Part shown: piece by piece, positions 17,833 to 26,185 of the stretch
How positions within the stretch are numbered: position 1 is the stretch's first letter
Layout of the letters: the number at the start of each line of letters is the position of its first letter
NCBI GenBank assembly: GCA_035292885.1
Contig: DATDPG010000021.1
Location: 1-51,855 of the forward strand
Length of the DNA: 51,855 nt
Reading direction: 5' to 3'
Source of the DNA: Bdellovibrionota bacterium
GTDB taxonomy: Bacteria > Bdellovibrionota_G > JALEGL01 > DATDPG01
Position numbers and translations under genes: made by a program
The notes under the pieces: generated by a model
What the model saw: the letters and a program-made list of their open reading frames with translations, nothing else
The model's database searches: none
Told to the model about the DNA's origin: nothing

Positions 17833-18585
17833 TTAACCGCCAGAGCCTTTAAGCGACGTGGCCAAGTAGGGCTTCTCCGTATCGATCGGAAGGAAGTAAC
17901 CGCTGTTTGCAGGGTCCGGCTGATAGGGGACGACGATCACGCCTTGGACAATTTTCCGGCGGCCGCCGGCGTCGGTTGAAATCGCGTTGACCAACAACAT
18001 TCCTGCGCGACCTGTGCCGGAGACGAAATCGCTCCTTCGTACGAGAACCACTTGGGTGTTGGGAAGCGCCGACCCCATGAAGTTACAGATGACGTTCTTG
18101 CTGCTAAGGATCGCATCGAGATCGCTCGATGGATCGAATGAACTCGGGCATGGAGGATCCCAGGTCGAGCTCGAGCCGCAGCAAGCGGGGTAACCCCCCG
18201 AATTGCACGTACAGGCGGGTTTACCGCCTGTGTCGCAGGTGGAACCGGGATCCTCCGGTATGCACATGCTTCGAACCAGAAAATTGATGTCCTTCTCCTG
18301 ACCCGGGGAATACAGGCTCTTCAATGAATCGGTAAGTCCCGGATCGACGATCTCCTGCACACGTTGAATGGTCTTCTGAATTCCGGTCTCCGCGCCGTAC
18401 TGGGTGGCCACCGACGCTCGGTAGAGGCCGGCCTTTAGGATCCCTTGGCGAGAGGAAGAAAGCCCCCAGATCCCAACCAAGGCAGCCACGACGATAATAA
18501 TCATCAGGATCACCAGCGCCGTACCGTTCTCAGACGAATGCGCGTGCGAATGTTGTCGTCGGACAAGGCTCAATTGGGTTCCCAC
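17833..18585 (-). CDS. PilX-like type IV pilus accessory protein
   Basis: About 250 residues with one N-terminal hydrophobic helix after a short basic leader: ENG then TALVILMIIIVVAALVGIWG, followed by an amphipathic helix (YRASVATQYGAETGIQ). This is the PilX N-terminal pattern, in which the usual Glu at +5 is absent. The central region has seven cysteines in Gly/Ser-rich sequence (for example CDTGGKPACTCNSGG), probably disulphide bonded outside the cell. It starts at GTG 18585 or TTG 18573 (TTGA), overlapping the adenosyltransferase stop. Other pilin-like genes are far away at 49-52 kb. Confidence 0.68.
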   Translation of the reverse strand: MGTQLSLVRRQHSHAHSSENGTALVILMIIIVVAALVGIWGLSSSRQGILKAGLYRASVATQYGAETGIQKTIQRVQEIVDPGLTDSLKSLYSPGQEKDINFLVRSMCIPEDPGSTCDTGGKPACTCNSGGYPACCGSSSTWDPPCPSSFDPSSDLDAILSSKNVICNFMGSALPNTQVVLVRRSDFVSGTGRAGMLLVNAISTDAGGRRKIVQGVIVVPYQPDPANSGYFLPIDTEKPYLATSLKGSGG

Positions 18586-19127
18586 GGTACGTCCGATATT
18601 CCGGCTCGATGGTTCGCCGAACGCGCCATCACAAAGAGCCAGTCCGACAGCCGATTCACAAAAACCAGAATAGCCGGATTCGCTTTTCCTTCGCGCACTA
18701 ACGGGGCGATCCGCCGCTCCGCACGCCGGCAAATCGTGCGGCTCAAATGAAGAAGTCCGGACGCGCGGCTTCCGCGCGGCAAGATGAACTGACGGAGCGG
18801 TTTAAGTTTCGCTTCGGCGGTGTCAATTTCCTGTTCCAATCGTTGCGTGGGTTCATCCGAGAATCGGACGATTTTTCCAGAAAGGGAATTGCCCCCCGAG
18901 TCGTAGGGCGCGGCCAAATCGGTCCCGACGCCAAAAAGCTCGTTCTGAATTCGCGTGAGGGCTTTTCGAAGGGAGGCGTCGATATCTTCGCTGCTCAATA
19001 AACCGAGACTCGCGTTCAGTTCATCGATCGTTCCATACGCTTCGAGGAGCCCATGGTCCTTGGGAACCCGAGTGTCTCCTAGGAGCCCTGTATCTCCGCG
19101 ATCTCCGGCTTTCGTGTAGATTTTCAC
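18570..19127 (-). CDS. PduO-type cob(I)alamin adenosyltransferase
   Basis: A 185-residue enzyme that transfers the adenosyl group of ATP to cob(I)alamin, making adenosylcobalamin. Family hallmarks are [17 protein letters not shown] at the N-terminus, [52 protein letters not shown] and [14 protein letters not shown]. Length is normal. It overlaps the pilin-like gene downstream, an odd pairing that probably reflects gene packing. No B12-dependent enzyme is seen in the window. Confidence 0.94.
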   Translation of the reverse strand: MKIYTKAGDRGDTGLLGDTRVPKDHGLLEAYGTIDELNASLGLLSSEDIDASLRKALTRIQNELFGVGTDLAAPYDSGGNSLSGKIVRFSDEPTQRLEQEIDTAEAKLKPLRQFILPRGSRASGLLHLSRTICRRAERRIAPLVREGKANPAILVFVNRLSDWLFVMARSANHRAGISDVPWEPN

Positions 19128-19233
19128 AAAAAAATTATCATATCATGCCAAGCCCCGGCCCCAAGTTTTGCGGCCTTCGCCCGCCGGGGTCGATTTGAAT
19201 GGGTGGAGGAATCCTGATAATTTGAAAGCGTCT

Positions 19234-19482
19234 ATGGCGTACATCATCTGCCAGCCCTGCGTGGGCGTGAAAGACAAGGCGTGCGTGGAAGTCTGCCCGG
19301 TCGATTGCATCAAAGGGAAAGAAGAGGACAAACAGCTCTACATCAACCCGGATGAATGTATCGACTGCGGCGCATGCGAGCCGGTTTGTCCCGTCACCGC
19401 GATCTTTATCGAAGAAGAAGTCCCCGATAAGTGGAAAGACGACATCGCGAAGAACAAGAATTATTTTAAGTCCCCGGGATAG
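19234..19482 (+). CDS. 7Fe/8Fe ferredoxin
   Basis: An 82-residue cytoplasmic electron carrier. The first motif is [21 protein letters not shown] (a C-x2-C-x7-C-x3-CP arrangement typical of [3Fe-4S]/[4Fe-4S] ferredoxins) and the second is [16 protein letters not shown], a full four-cysteine set. The start MAYIICQPC at 19234 is family-typical; an upstream in-frame ATG at 19168 adds unrelated residues. Candidate partners in the window are 2-oxoglutarate:ferredoxin oxidoreductase (32-35 kb) and the hydroxybenzoyl-CoA-reductase-like enzyme. Palindromic element A copy 2 begins 41 bases after the stop. Confidence 0.93.
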   Translation: MAYIICQPCVGVKDKACVEVCPVDCIKGKEEDKQLYINPDECIDCGACEPVCPVTAIFIEEEVPDKWKDDIAKNKNYFKSPG

Positions 19483-19523
19483 TTTCTTCGAGAGAACACC
19501 GTTCCTTCGCTATTTGAATAAGT

Positions 19524-19703
19524 AGAACCGGTCTCATAAATGTTTTCTGCTGCGACCGGCTGCAAAGCCCGTGCTCTTTGTTCTCGGGTCAAAACGTCCT
19601 CAACGTACCTATTCAAGTACGCTTCCGGGCATTTTGACCCTGCGGCCTTGATCACGGGCTTTTCGCCCGGTCTCGCGACGAATCCATTTATGAGACCGGT
19701 TCT
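19524..19703. repeat. palindromic MITE-like element, family A, copy 2
   Basis: A 180-bp element, inverted relative to the copy at 9363-9541. Its 19-bp terminal repeats are perfect here: AGAACCGGTCTCATAAATG at the left and its exact complement at the right, flanked by T and A (TA...TA). Both arms pair along most of their length (for example AAGCCCGTG and GGGTCAAAA in each arm) around CGTACCTATTCAAGTACG. It sits between the ferredoxin stop and the TPR gene stop, which is 3 bases from its right end, so it may also act as a bidirectional hairpin terminator. Confidence 0.88.
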
Positions 19704-19705
19704 AA

Positions 19706-20188
19706 TTATTGAAGCTGGGTTTCGAGGTTATCTAGGGCTTCTTGCGCGACCGTATATTCAGGGTTGGCGACCAATGCTTTCTTCAGCTCGTCCCCTGCTT
19801 TGTGAAGCATTCCCTTCTTGGTGTAAATGCGGCTGAGATTGAAGTGTGGAAAACAGGGGCTTTCGTATCGTCGCGCTTGTGTGGCGCGCTCCAAATAGGG
19901 AATCGCCTCGTCGTCCCTTCCCATTTCAATGAGGTACGCGCCGATGTCGTTCCACGGGTTTCCAAATTCAGGATCGATCGCAATGGCCCGCTTGCACTCC
20001 GCGATCGCTTCCTCGTATCGTCCCAAAAAACTGTAAGCCCAGCCTAAAAACGTGTGCGCTTCTGCAGTGGGGTCGAGTTCGATCGAACGTTTGTACATGG
20101 CGACCGCTTCATCCAGCTGTCCCTGCATCTGGTATTCGTACGCCTTGGCAAAGAGCGTACGGGCATCGACCTTTCGAGCTTCGCTCAC
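19706..20188 (-). CDS. tetratricopeptide repeat protein
   Basis: About 160 residues with three to four TPR units: AKAYEYQMQGQLDEAVAMYK, then a unit from AHTFLGWAYSF to YEEAIAECKRA, then NPWNDIGAYLIEMG to DEAIPYLERA, and a final unit to the C-terminus. TPRs form helical protein-binding scaffolds. The start is uncertain: I use GTG 20188 (VSEARKVDAR). The frame is open to 20290, but the extra part looks non-native and would overlap the divergent flavin reductase-like gene. Its partner is unknown. Confidence 0.8.
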   Translation of the reverse strand: MSEARKVDARTLFAKAYEYQMQGQLDEAVAMYKRSIELDPTAEAHTFLGWAYSFLGRYEEAIAECKRAIAIDPEFGNPWNDIGAYLIEMGRDDEAIPYLERATQARRYESPCFPHFNLSRIYTKKGMLHKAGDELKKALVANPEYTVAQEALDNLETQLQ

Positions 20189-20257
20189 GGATGGTGAGCT
20201 GTGTATCAACGCATGGGAAAGGTGTAAAGGGCGAGAAGCTCGCTCGCCACGTGGCGC

Positions 20258-20758
20258 ATGACATGGTATAAGCTCCGCGTGGCCGGACATGACGCAGAGC
20301 TCGCAGCGGCGCTGGGTAAAGTCGCAAGCGGTATCTTTGTTGTGACGACTAAAATAGGGCCGGAGGAGTCCGTCCTGCTGGCGTCATGGGTTCAACAGGC
20401 GTCTTTCCAGCCGCCGACGTTGACGGTGGCCGTTCACAAGAATCGTTCAATCGGATCCTTCCTCGGCCGAAAGGCGCATTTTGCCGTTCACGTCCTCTCG
20501 AAGGACAATCGCGATCTTTATCAACGCTTCGTAAAGGGCGTTCCAGTGGGGGAAAAGCCCTTTAAGGGCCTGAACGTGAAGGAGGGCGCGTCGGGCATTC
20601 CGATTTTGATCGACGCCCTGGCGGTGCTCGAATGCAGGGTTCGAGATCATGTGGAATGTGGCGATCATCGACTGATCATCGCCGATATTGAGTCGGGCCG
20701 TATCCTGAACGACGGAGAAGCTTGGGTGCATATTCGGAAGAACGGATTTGGATATTAA
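20258..20758 (+). CDS. flavin reductase-like (FMN-binding split barrel) protein
   Basis: A 166-residue protein of the flavin reductase domain family, binding FMN on a split beta-barrel. Recognisable segments are LGKVASGIFVVTTK near the N-terminus, the SWVQQASFQPPTLTVAVHK strand pair, and the CRVRDHVECGDHRLIIADIES region that contains the family's conserved Gly-Asp-His. Members reduce flavins for a partner oxygenase or act as flavoredoxins. It lies 1 base before the isoaspartyl peptidase gene. The diiron oxygenase-like gene at 1.7 kb could need a reductase, but linkage is not close. Confidence 0.85.
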   Translation: MTWYKLRVAGHDAELAAALGKVASGIFVVTTKIGPEESVLLASWVQQASFQPPTLTVAVHKNRSIGSFLGRKAHFAVHVLSKDNRDLYQRFVKGVPVGEKPFKGLNVKEGASGIPILIDALAVLECRVRDHVECGDHRLIIADIESGRILNDGEAWVHIRKNGFGY

Positions 20759-20759
20759 G

Positions 20760-21641
20760 ATGCCCGGGCGAGGTTCGAATTTGCCGGCCCTGGTGATTCA
20801 CGGGGGAGCGGGCAGGAAGCTAGCTTTGGTCCTTCGCGAAGAAAGGGTGCGAGAATCACTCCATCGAATCGTTACGGAAACGTTCCATCGTCTTCGGACC
20901 CAGAGCGCCCTCGATTGTGTGGTCTGGGCCGTGACGCAACTTGAGGACGATCCGCAGTTCAACGCCGGGACCGGAGGCGCGTTACAGCGTGATGGCGTAG
21001 CGCGTCTGACGGCCGGGATCAGCGACGGGGAGAGCCGCAAGTGTTCGGGCGTGATCAATGTGGAAAAAGTGAAAAATCCGATCCTGGTGGCTCGCGCGCT
21101 TCTGAAAGAGCAAGATCGAGTCCTATGCGCCGAAGGAGCGCGGAAATATGCCCGCACGCGGAAATTCGGCGCGTACAATCCGGCGACGGAGAAGACATTG
21201 AAAGAGTGGAGATCAAGTGTCGAAGGACGGCACTTCACTTCCGAGGAACGATTCGGAACCGTGGGGGCTGTAGCCGTCGACCGCCGGGGCCATGTTGCCG
21301 CGGCCACTTCGACCGGTGGAAAGGGAATGGAGGTCGTGGGCCGTGTCAGCGATTCCGCCACCGTGGCGGGAAACTATGCCTCGAGAAAAGCGGCGGTTTC
21401 GACCACGGGCGTCGGCGAGGAGATCGTCGAGGCGGCGCTCGCCGCGCGTATCGTGACCCGTGTGGACGACGGCCGCACGCTTACCGCAGCGTTTCAAAAG
21501 ACATTTCGCGAGCTCCGAGCCATGAAGGGACGAGGCGCCGCTATCGGCGTGGACTGGCATGGACACGTCGCCGTGGATGCGACGACCCAATGTGTTTTGC
21601 ACGCAATTCACACTCCGAAGAGGATTGAGATTTATCCGTAG
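20760..21641 (+). CDS. isoaspartyl peptidase/L-asparaginase (Ntn hydrolase)
   Basis: A 293-residue plant-type asparaginase. It is made as a precursor that cleaves itself before Thr167 (in FGTVGAVAVD), which becomes the N-terminal nucleophile of the beta subunit. Other hallmarks are HGGAG near the N-terminus, the NAGTGGALQRDG loop and, after the cleavage site, TSTGGKGMEVVGRVSDS, which holds the substrate-binding residues. It removes isoaspartyl dipeptides from protein turnover or hydrolyses asparagine. I use ATG 20760 rather than the TTG four codons upstream that overlaps the previous gene. Confidence 0.93.
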   Translation: MPGRGSNLPALVIHGGAGRKLALVLREERVRESLHRIVTETFHRLRTQSALDCVVWAVTQLEDDPQFNAGTGGALQRDGVARLTAGISDGESRKCSGVINVEKVKNPILVARALLKEQDRVLCAEGARKYARTRKFGAYNPATEKTLKEWRSSVEGRHFTSEERFGTVGAVAVDRRGHVAAATSTGGKGMEVVGRVSDSATVAGNYASRKAAVSTTGVGEEIVEAALAARIVTRVDDGRTLTAAFQKTFRELRAMKGRGAAIGVDWHGHVAVDATTQCVLHAIHTPKRIEIYP

Positions 21642-21652
21642 GGACCGGAGAA

Positions 21653-23485
21653 ATGTCGTCGCCTGAAAACATCGAGGTACTGGTAGTCGATTCGGATGCG
21701 ACGCTCGCTCAAGCGATGCATACGATTTTGACGACGGAAGGTTTCCGGGTGGCCGTGGCCCGTGACGGCGAAGAGGGGCTTAAGAAGTTTCAGGAGCTTT
21801 CTCCGCGGGTCGTAGTATTGGAGGGGCTCATTCCCAAATTGAACGGCGTGGACCTCGCCAAAGCCATTCGATCCACACCCGCCGGCGTAAACGTCGGTAT
21901 CCTGATGGTGTCCGCTGTTTACAGCGGGGTGAAATTTCGTCCTCAGCTTCGAGAAGCGGGCATCGGTGATGTGTTGGCGAAGCCGTTTAGGCCGGAAGTC
22001 TTGGCGGAACGGGTCCGAGCACTCGACGCAAAATCGGCGCTACAGCCGGCAAAAACCGTCCAAGAACTTAGATCCCGGCCTTTCGATCACAAGGGTTCGA
22101 TTCAAGATGTCCCGTTCATCCGAATTGTATTTGTTCTTCACACGTCGCACGATACCGGCACCCTCCGTCTGGAACAGGGCTCAACGAAAAAACTGGTCAC
22201 GTTTGAAAATGGCGAACCGAAACTCGTCGTTTCGAATCTCGAGCGCGAGTGCCTGGGGCAACTCTTGGTCAAAAAGGGGCGTTTGACGACAGAAGAGTGC
22301 CAGCGATCCATCGAGATGATGTCCAAGATGAAGAAGCGTCAGGGTGAAACGCTGATTCAGATGGGTTTGTTGGAGCCGTTTGAACTGGAGGAGACCCTTA
22401 AGCAACAGGCCCGTGAAAAATTCTGTGAGATTTTTGCTTGGCGAGAGGGGACGTACTTGTATGTACCGGGGCGTGTCTTTCGAAAGGAATTAACGCCGGT
22501 CGATCTTTCCGTGCCTCAGCTCTGTCTACGGGGAGTCAAGGAGCATTACAGTCTCGCCGGCCTCCAACAGGAATTGGCGGGCTGTCTCGACCGAGCCGCT
22601 AAGATTCCAAAAGGGACCCCTTATCAAACCGATGAATTTAAATTGGCGACCTGGGATACCAAGATTGTCCAACAACTTCGCCACGGAAAGACGGTAAAAC
22701 AAATTCTCCAGGCGCGGCTGGCTCGGGATCTGGACGTTTACCATTTGGTCTACACGTTTTTCATGCTCGGAATGATCGAGTTTGAAGGGGGGGCGACGAA
22801 GGTTGAGCACCCCCCCGCAGCCGAACCTCGTCCGTCCACGCCGTTTGAACTGCTGGGCATCTCCGCGGAAGCATCCGATGAGGAAGTCCGCAGGGCCTTT
22901 GAGGCCAAAGTCAACGAGGTTGGAGACGACCCCGCTCGGTCGGCCCGGACGCGCGAGTTGCGCGAGGCCTATGCTGCGATTGCAACGGCGCAAGGGCGTC
23001 GTGACTATTTCATACGGTTGTACGAAAAAGGAGAAAAACTTCCCCCTGAAGGACGAGACAGTTTTGCTCCCCGCGAATTGATCGACATCGGGAAGAAGTA
23101 TCTGGAGAAGAAGGATTTTAAGCGCGCTCGCCAAGTGTTCACCGACGCCGTGAATTTTTTCCCCGACGAGGGACTTCCGTGCACGTATTTGGGGTATAGC
23201 GTGCTCCGCGCAGCGGCAGCCGGTGAAACCGTGGACAACACGGAAAAGGAGAGGGCCAAGAAAGCGATGATCCGAGGCACGCAGCTATCTCCCAACGATG
23301 CGGAAACGCACTACCTCGTGGGGCGAATCTTCGCGCTGGAAAAGAACTACGAAAAAGCGCTGGCGGCATTCCGAAAAACGCTCGCCGTGAAGCCGAATTT
23401 CTTGGAAGCGGCGTCCGAGCTGCGTCTGATCGAACGCCGAATGGAAAAGGAAAAAGAAACGAGCTTTATTAAATGGAAACGCTAG
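21653..23485 (+). CDS. degenerate receiver + DUF4388-like + J-like + TPR signalling protein
   Basis: A 610-residue cytoplasmic mosaic. Residues 7-125 form a response-regulator receiver with the acidic pair D13/D15, S87 and K110, but the phosphoacceptor position is Glu57 (VVVLEGLIP) instead of Asp. Residues about 130-390 resemble the DUF4388/PATAN-type region (GSIQDVPFIRIVFVLH, LGQLLVKKGRL). Residues about 393-460 resemble a J-domain (PFELLGISAEASDEEVRRAF) without the HPD motif, and two TPR units follow to the end. Related mosaics occur in Deltaproteobacteria and are linked to motility and polarity signalling; that link is from family knowledge. It starts 11 bases after the peptidase gene. Confidence 0.85.
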   Translation: MSSPENIEVLVVDSDATLAQAMHTILTTEGFRVAVARDGEEGLKKFQELSPRVVVLEGLIPKLNGVDLAKAIRSTPAGVNVGILMVSAVYSGVKFRPQLREAGIGDVLAKPFRPEVLAERVRALDAKSALQPAKTVQELRSRPFDHKGSIQDVPFIRIVFVLHTSHDTGTLRLEQGSTKKLVTFENGEPKLVVSNLERECLGQLLVKKGRLTTEECQRSIEMMSKMKKRQGETLIQMGLLEPFELEETLKQQAREKFCEIFAWREGTYLYVPGRVFRKELTPVDLSVPQLCLRGVKEHYSLAGLQQELAGCLDRAAKIPKGTPYQTDEFKLATWDTKIVQQLRHGKTVKQILQARLARDLDVYHLVYTFFMLGMIEFEGGATKVEHPPAAEPRPSTPFELLGISAEASDEEVRRAFEAKVNEVGDDPARSARTRELREAYAAIATAQGRRDYFIRLYEKGEKLPPEGRDSFAPRELIDIGKKYLEKKDFKRARQVFTDAVNFFPDEGLPCTYLGYSVLRAAAAGETVDNTEKERAKKAMIRGTQLSPNDAETHYLVGRIFALEKNYEKALAAFRKTLAVKPNFLEAASELRLIERRMEKEKETSFIKWKR

Positions 23486-24113
23486 TTCCCCAGAGGATTT
23501 TATGAAGCTGGGGCTGCAGCCGCACCGCTAGTCCGCAACTTCGCACCCACTCCGCCAGTGTAACGAGGGGAAGTACCTCCGATACGGCGGAAAAAAGAAC
23601 GGGGCAACGACGGGTGAGCTCATATCGTTGCACGACCTCCACGGACCAATCGAAGTCCTCCCGATTTCCGATCACGAATTTCACCTCATCTTTGGATCGA
23701 AGGTGCTCGATGTTTTCCCAGCGGTTGTGCCGGGCCATTCGACTCGATGGGCATTTTATATCGACGATACGAATCACGCGGGGATCGCATCGAGATATGT
23801 CATGCGCCCCGGACGTTTCCAGCAAAACGGTCTTCCCCTCGTCTGCGAGCTGTTTGAGTAGGACGTGGACGTTCTTCTGAAGCAGCGGTTCTCCTCCCGT
23901 AATCTCGACCAGCGGCGTCCCGCATTTATTTACTGTCCGGAGGATTTCCTCCAGCGACATGCTTTTCCCTTGGTAGAACGCGTACTCCGTATCGCAGTAC
24001 GTGCATCGAAGATCGCATCCGGTGAGGCGGACGAAGACGCAGGGAAGCCCTGCCCACGTGGATTCCCCCTGAATCGACGAATAGATCTCGTTAATGGTCA
24101 GCTCGGTAGGCAT
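23469..24113 (-). CDS. queE: 7-carboxy-7-deazaguanine synthase
   Basis: A 214-residue radical SAM enzyme making CDG from carboxytetrahydropterin in the queuosine/preQ0 pathway. Hallmarks are INEIYSSIQGESTWAGLPCVFVRLTG at the N-terminus, the cluster motif CDLRCTYCDTEYAF (C-x3-C-x2-C) and VEITGGEPLLQ. The start MPTELTINEIY at 24113 is family-typical; the frame extends 50 codons upstream but over a different gene. The product feeds QueC, not seen here; queG, the last step of the pathway, is at 35.7 kb. The 3' end overlaps the signalling gene by 17 bases in convergent orientation. Confidence 0.93.
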   Translation of the reverse strand: MPTELTINEIYSSIQGESTWAGLPCVFVRLTGCDLRCTYCDTEYAFYQGKSMSLEEILRTVNKCGTPLVEITGGEPLLQKNVHVLLKQLADEGKTVLLETSGAHDISRCDPRVIRIVDIKCPSSRMARHNRWENIEHLRSKDEVKFVIGNREDFDWSVEVVQRYELTRRCPVLFSAVSEVLPLVTLAEWVRSCGLAVRLQPQLHKILWGTSVSI

Positions 24114-24171
24114 GCGGAGTTTTGCTCGATATCCTGAAATGGCCGTACTTGACAATAGGAGGTATGCTAAT

Positions 24172-24399
24172 TTGGTGCCGAGTTTCTTTGCCTCCCTTTC
24201 CGAGCAGTGGGAAGTGGGGGACGTTATCTTCTTGGTCTCTCTGGCGATTTCGGTTCTGACCATCCTCTACGCGATATCGCTCGTACATCGGAAGATCCGT
24301 TTGATTGAAGGCGAAATCCAAGCGATGCGAAAGGACCAAACGGTCATCAGCGAGGAGCTTGAACTGATCGCTTCCGCCAAGGGTGGCCGGCGTACGTAA
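24172..24399 (+). CDS. small membrane protein, unknown (75 residues)
   Basis: A frame with one transmembrane helix (VIFLVSLAISVLTILYAI) followed by a basic and then coiled-coil-like cytoplasmic tail (RKIRLIEGEIQAMRKDQTVISEELE). An exceptionally good AGGAGG lies 9 bases before TTG 24172, so I choose that TTG start (LVPSFFASLSEQW) over ATGs further upstream that run into queE. GTG 24175 is an alternative. The stop overlaps the MocA-like start (GTG 24383) by 17 bases. No family recognised. Confidence 0.6.
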   Translation: MVPSFFASLSEQWEVGDVIFLVSLAISVLTILYAISLVHRKIRLIEGEIQAMRKDQTVISEELELIASAKGGRRT

Positions 24400-25060
24400 A
24401 AAGCGGTTTCGACCGATCATCGCCGGATTGATTCTGGCCGCCGGCGAATCCAAGCGGTTCGGTCGCCCTAAAGCCCTTGCGCAATTCGGCTCCCAAACGG
24501 CGCTATCTCTTTTGGTTGGCGCGGCTCGAGCCGCGAAACTCGATCCTCTTTTTGTGATCGTCGGGCATCATGCGGAAGACATTCGGGAGGAATGTCGATC
24601 TTTGGGCGTGCGCGCCGTCGTGAATGACGAGTGGAAGTGGGGTCAGCTTTCGTCGCTGCAGGCCGGTCTGCGCGCTCTTTCTTCGTCTGTACAGGCGGTC
24701 GCGATGTTTCTGGTCGATCACCCGCTCGTACCGGAAGAGACGATCAAGCAATTGATTCGCAGCTATAAATCGGACCCCTCCAAAGTTTATCGACCGGTGG
24801 TGGGTAGAAAGGGGGGGCATCCGGCGCTTTTTCCCCGGTTATTCTTCGATGAATTGCTTCGACTGGATCCCCGAGAAAAATCGGCACGAGACGTATTTTT
24901 CAAGCCCGGTCGGTGCGTGGATTTGAAGGTAGAGGACGCCGGCGCGACTCTGGAATTCGATACGGAAGAGGGTTACCGAGGGTTGCAGCGGATATATGGG
25001 CAAAAAAAAAGCGACAAGCGACAGAACGCACGTAAAGAGGTTTCGCTTTTCGAGGAGTGA
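24383..25060 (+). CDS. MocA-like molybdenum cofactor cytidylyltransferase
   Basis: A 225-residue MobA-like nucleotidyltransferase. The nucleotide-binding LAAGESKRFGRPKALAQFG loop, the metal-binding VDHPLVPEET strand and GGHPALFPRLFFDELLRLD are typical of MocA-type enzymes that attach CMP to molybdopterin, making the MCD cofactor used by xanthine-dehydrogenase-family hydroxylases. Such a hydroxylase is encoded 1.4 kb downstream on the same strand, which supports the role. It starts at GTG, overlapping the small membrane gene. A general NTP transferase is the alternative. Confidence 0.82.
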   Translation: MAGVRKKRFRPIIAGLILAAGESKRFGRPKALAQFGSQTALSLLVGAARAAKLDPLFVIVGHHAEDIREECRSLGVRAVVNDEWKWGQLSSLQAGLRALSSSVQAVAMFLVDHPLVPEETIKQLIRSYKSDPSKVYRPVVGRKGGHPALFPRLFFDELLRLDPREKSARDVFFKPGRCVDLKVEDAGATLEFDTEEGYRGLQRIYGQKKSDKRQNARKEVSLFEE

Positions 25061-25069
25061 GCTACACGT

Positions 25070-26185
25070 AAGGTCGATAAAGTCCTGTTGCCAGGCCCCA
25101 TCTTCCGCCCTCGTGGTTTTCGTGCGCTATAGAGATTTAACGACTGCCGGTCTAGGAAGCTTATGGCTTGCTTCCAACCCTTACGCTCTTCGGTTTCCCT
25201 GAGCCCTAGGGCACTCAACCAGAAGCCGGCCTGAAGCCTTATCGCTCAGCTTCAGTTTGTCCTCTTCTGCGCTTCGACGCCACCTCGGCGTTTTACCCCT
25301 ACGCTCGCTGCTTTTCTACCGACGTCCCACGTCGACCGTGATCCGCCTTCGGAAGCACCTCGCATAAGCTTTTTGACCCTACAGCATATCCGGATGAAGA
25401 AGCTCTTTTGTTCATCTTCCTTTTGAGAAGACGTCCTGCAGGTTTTGCCCTTCCCGCAGGAAGCCCCGCTCGCAGGGTTTGGCTACCCTCACAGCGGACT
25501 TTGTCTCTCCATCCTTGGAAGCCTCTTTCAGCTCCCAACGCTCGTGGGTTTCGCCCTTCAGAGCTTTAACCCCTCTCTTGGTGGTCGAAACGACGTTTCC
25601 GTCATCTCTATTCGCTCTTGCGCTTTTCTGCATAACCTCGTCGGCCACGCATCGGCGCTTCAGCGCGTTCATCCCACCCAAAAAGCCGAACCCCTTGTTG
25701 CTACCCGGAGGGTTAGTCCAGGTCGGGATCGTATGCTCTCTTGGGCTTTGCAGCCTTCCAGGTGCTCTCTCTCCGCGGACGGTTCAAAGATCATCTCCCT
25801 CTCTGAACTCCCCTCGCATCCTTATTCTCTCTCCACCTCGCAGTGGAGAGATTCGTGGATCTCAGGGGTTTACGTACCACGAAGATTGGCTTTCCCCTTA
25901 CGGGGCGCCGACCTGCCTGGCCTTTTCGGCCGACTGTCACCGCCATCTCTTCGAAAAGGTAACTCGCCGCGGACTATTTTTTCACCTCGGAGGACCGAAG
26001 AATCTTTCAATCCCTCAGCATCTCCTCTTAGCGGCCAGCCCCTTCTCTCCTTTCGGGAGATAGTGGCCTGTTTCCGGCCCCTCTTCCGGCGATCTCTCGC
26101 CTGTCGAGGCGGACCATATTCATGTCACCTCACCGGGTCAACGACTCGATTTGTTCCCGTTCGGTTTTTTTTCGAGTCTTGTATT
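25070..26185 (-). ncRNA. candidate large structured noncoding RNA
   Basis: About 1.1 kb without a credible gene. The minus strand is purine-rich and full of short stem-loops. Four have GNRA loops on that strand: 25084-25095 (loop GCAA), 25829-25850 (9-bp stem, GCGA), 25894-25905 (GTAA) and 26046-26060 (GAAA). Others are 25155-25175, 25231-25255 (7-bp perfect stem), 25320-25334, 25655-25666 (TGAA) and 25919-25931. In the 25829 stem one pair is G-U on the minus strand but C-A on the plus strand, which fixes the sense. Nine T residues at 25010-25002 (minus) could end transcription. I do not recognise a known family; boundaries are approximate. Confidence 0.5.
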
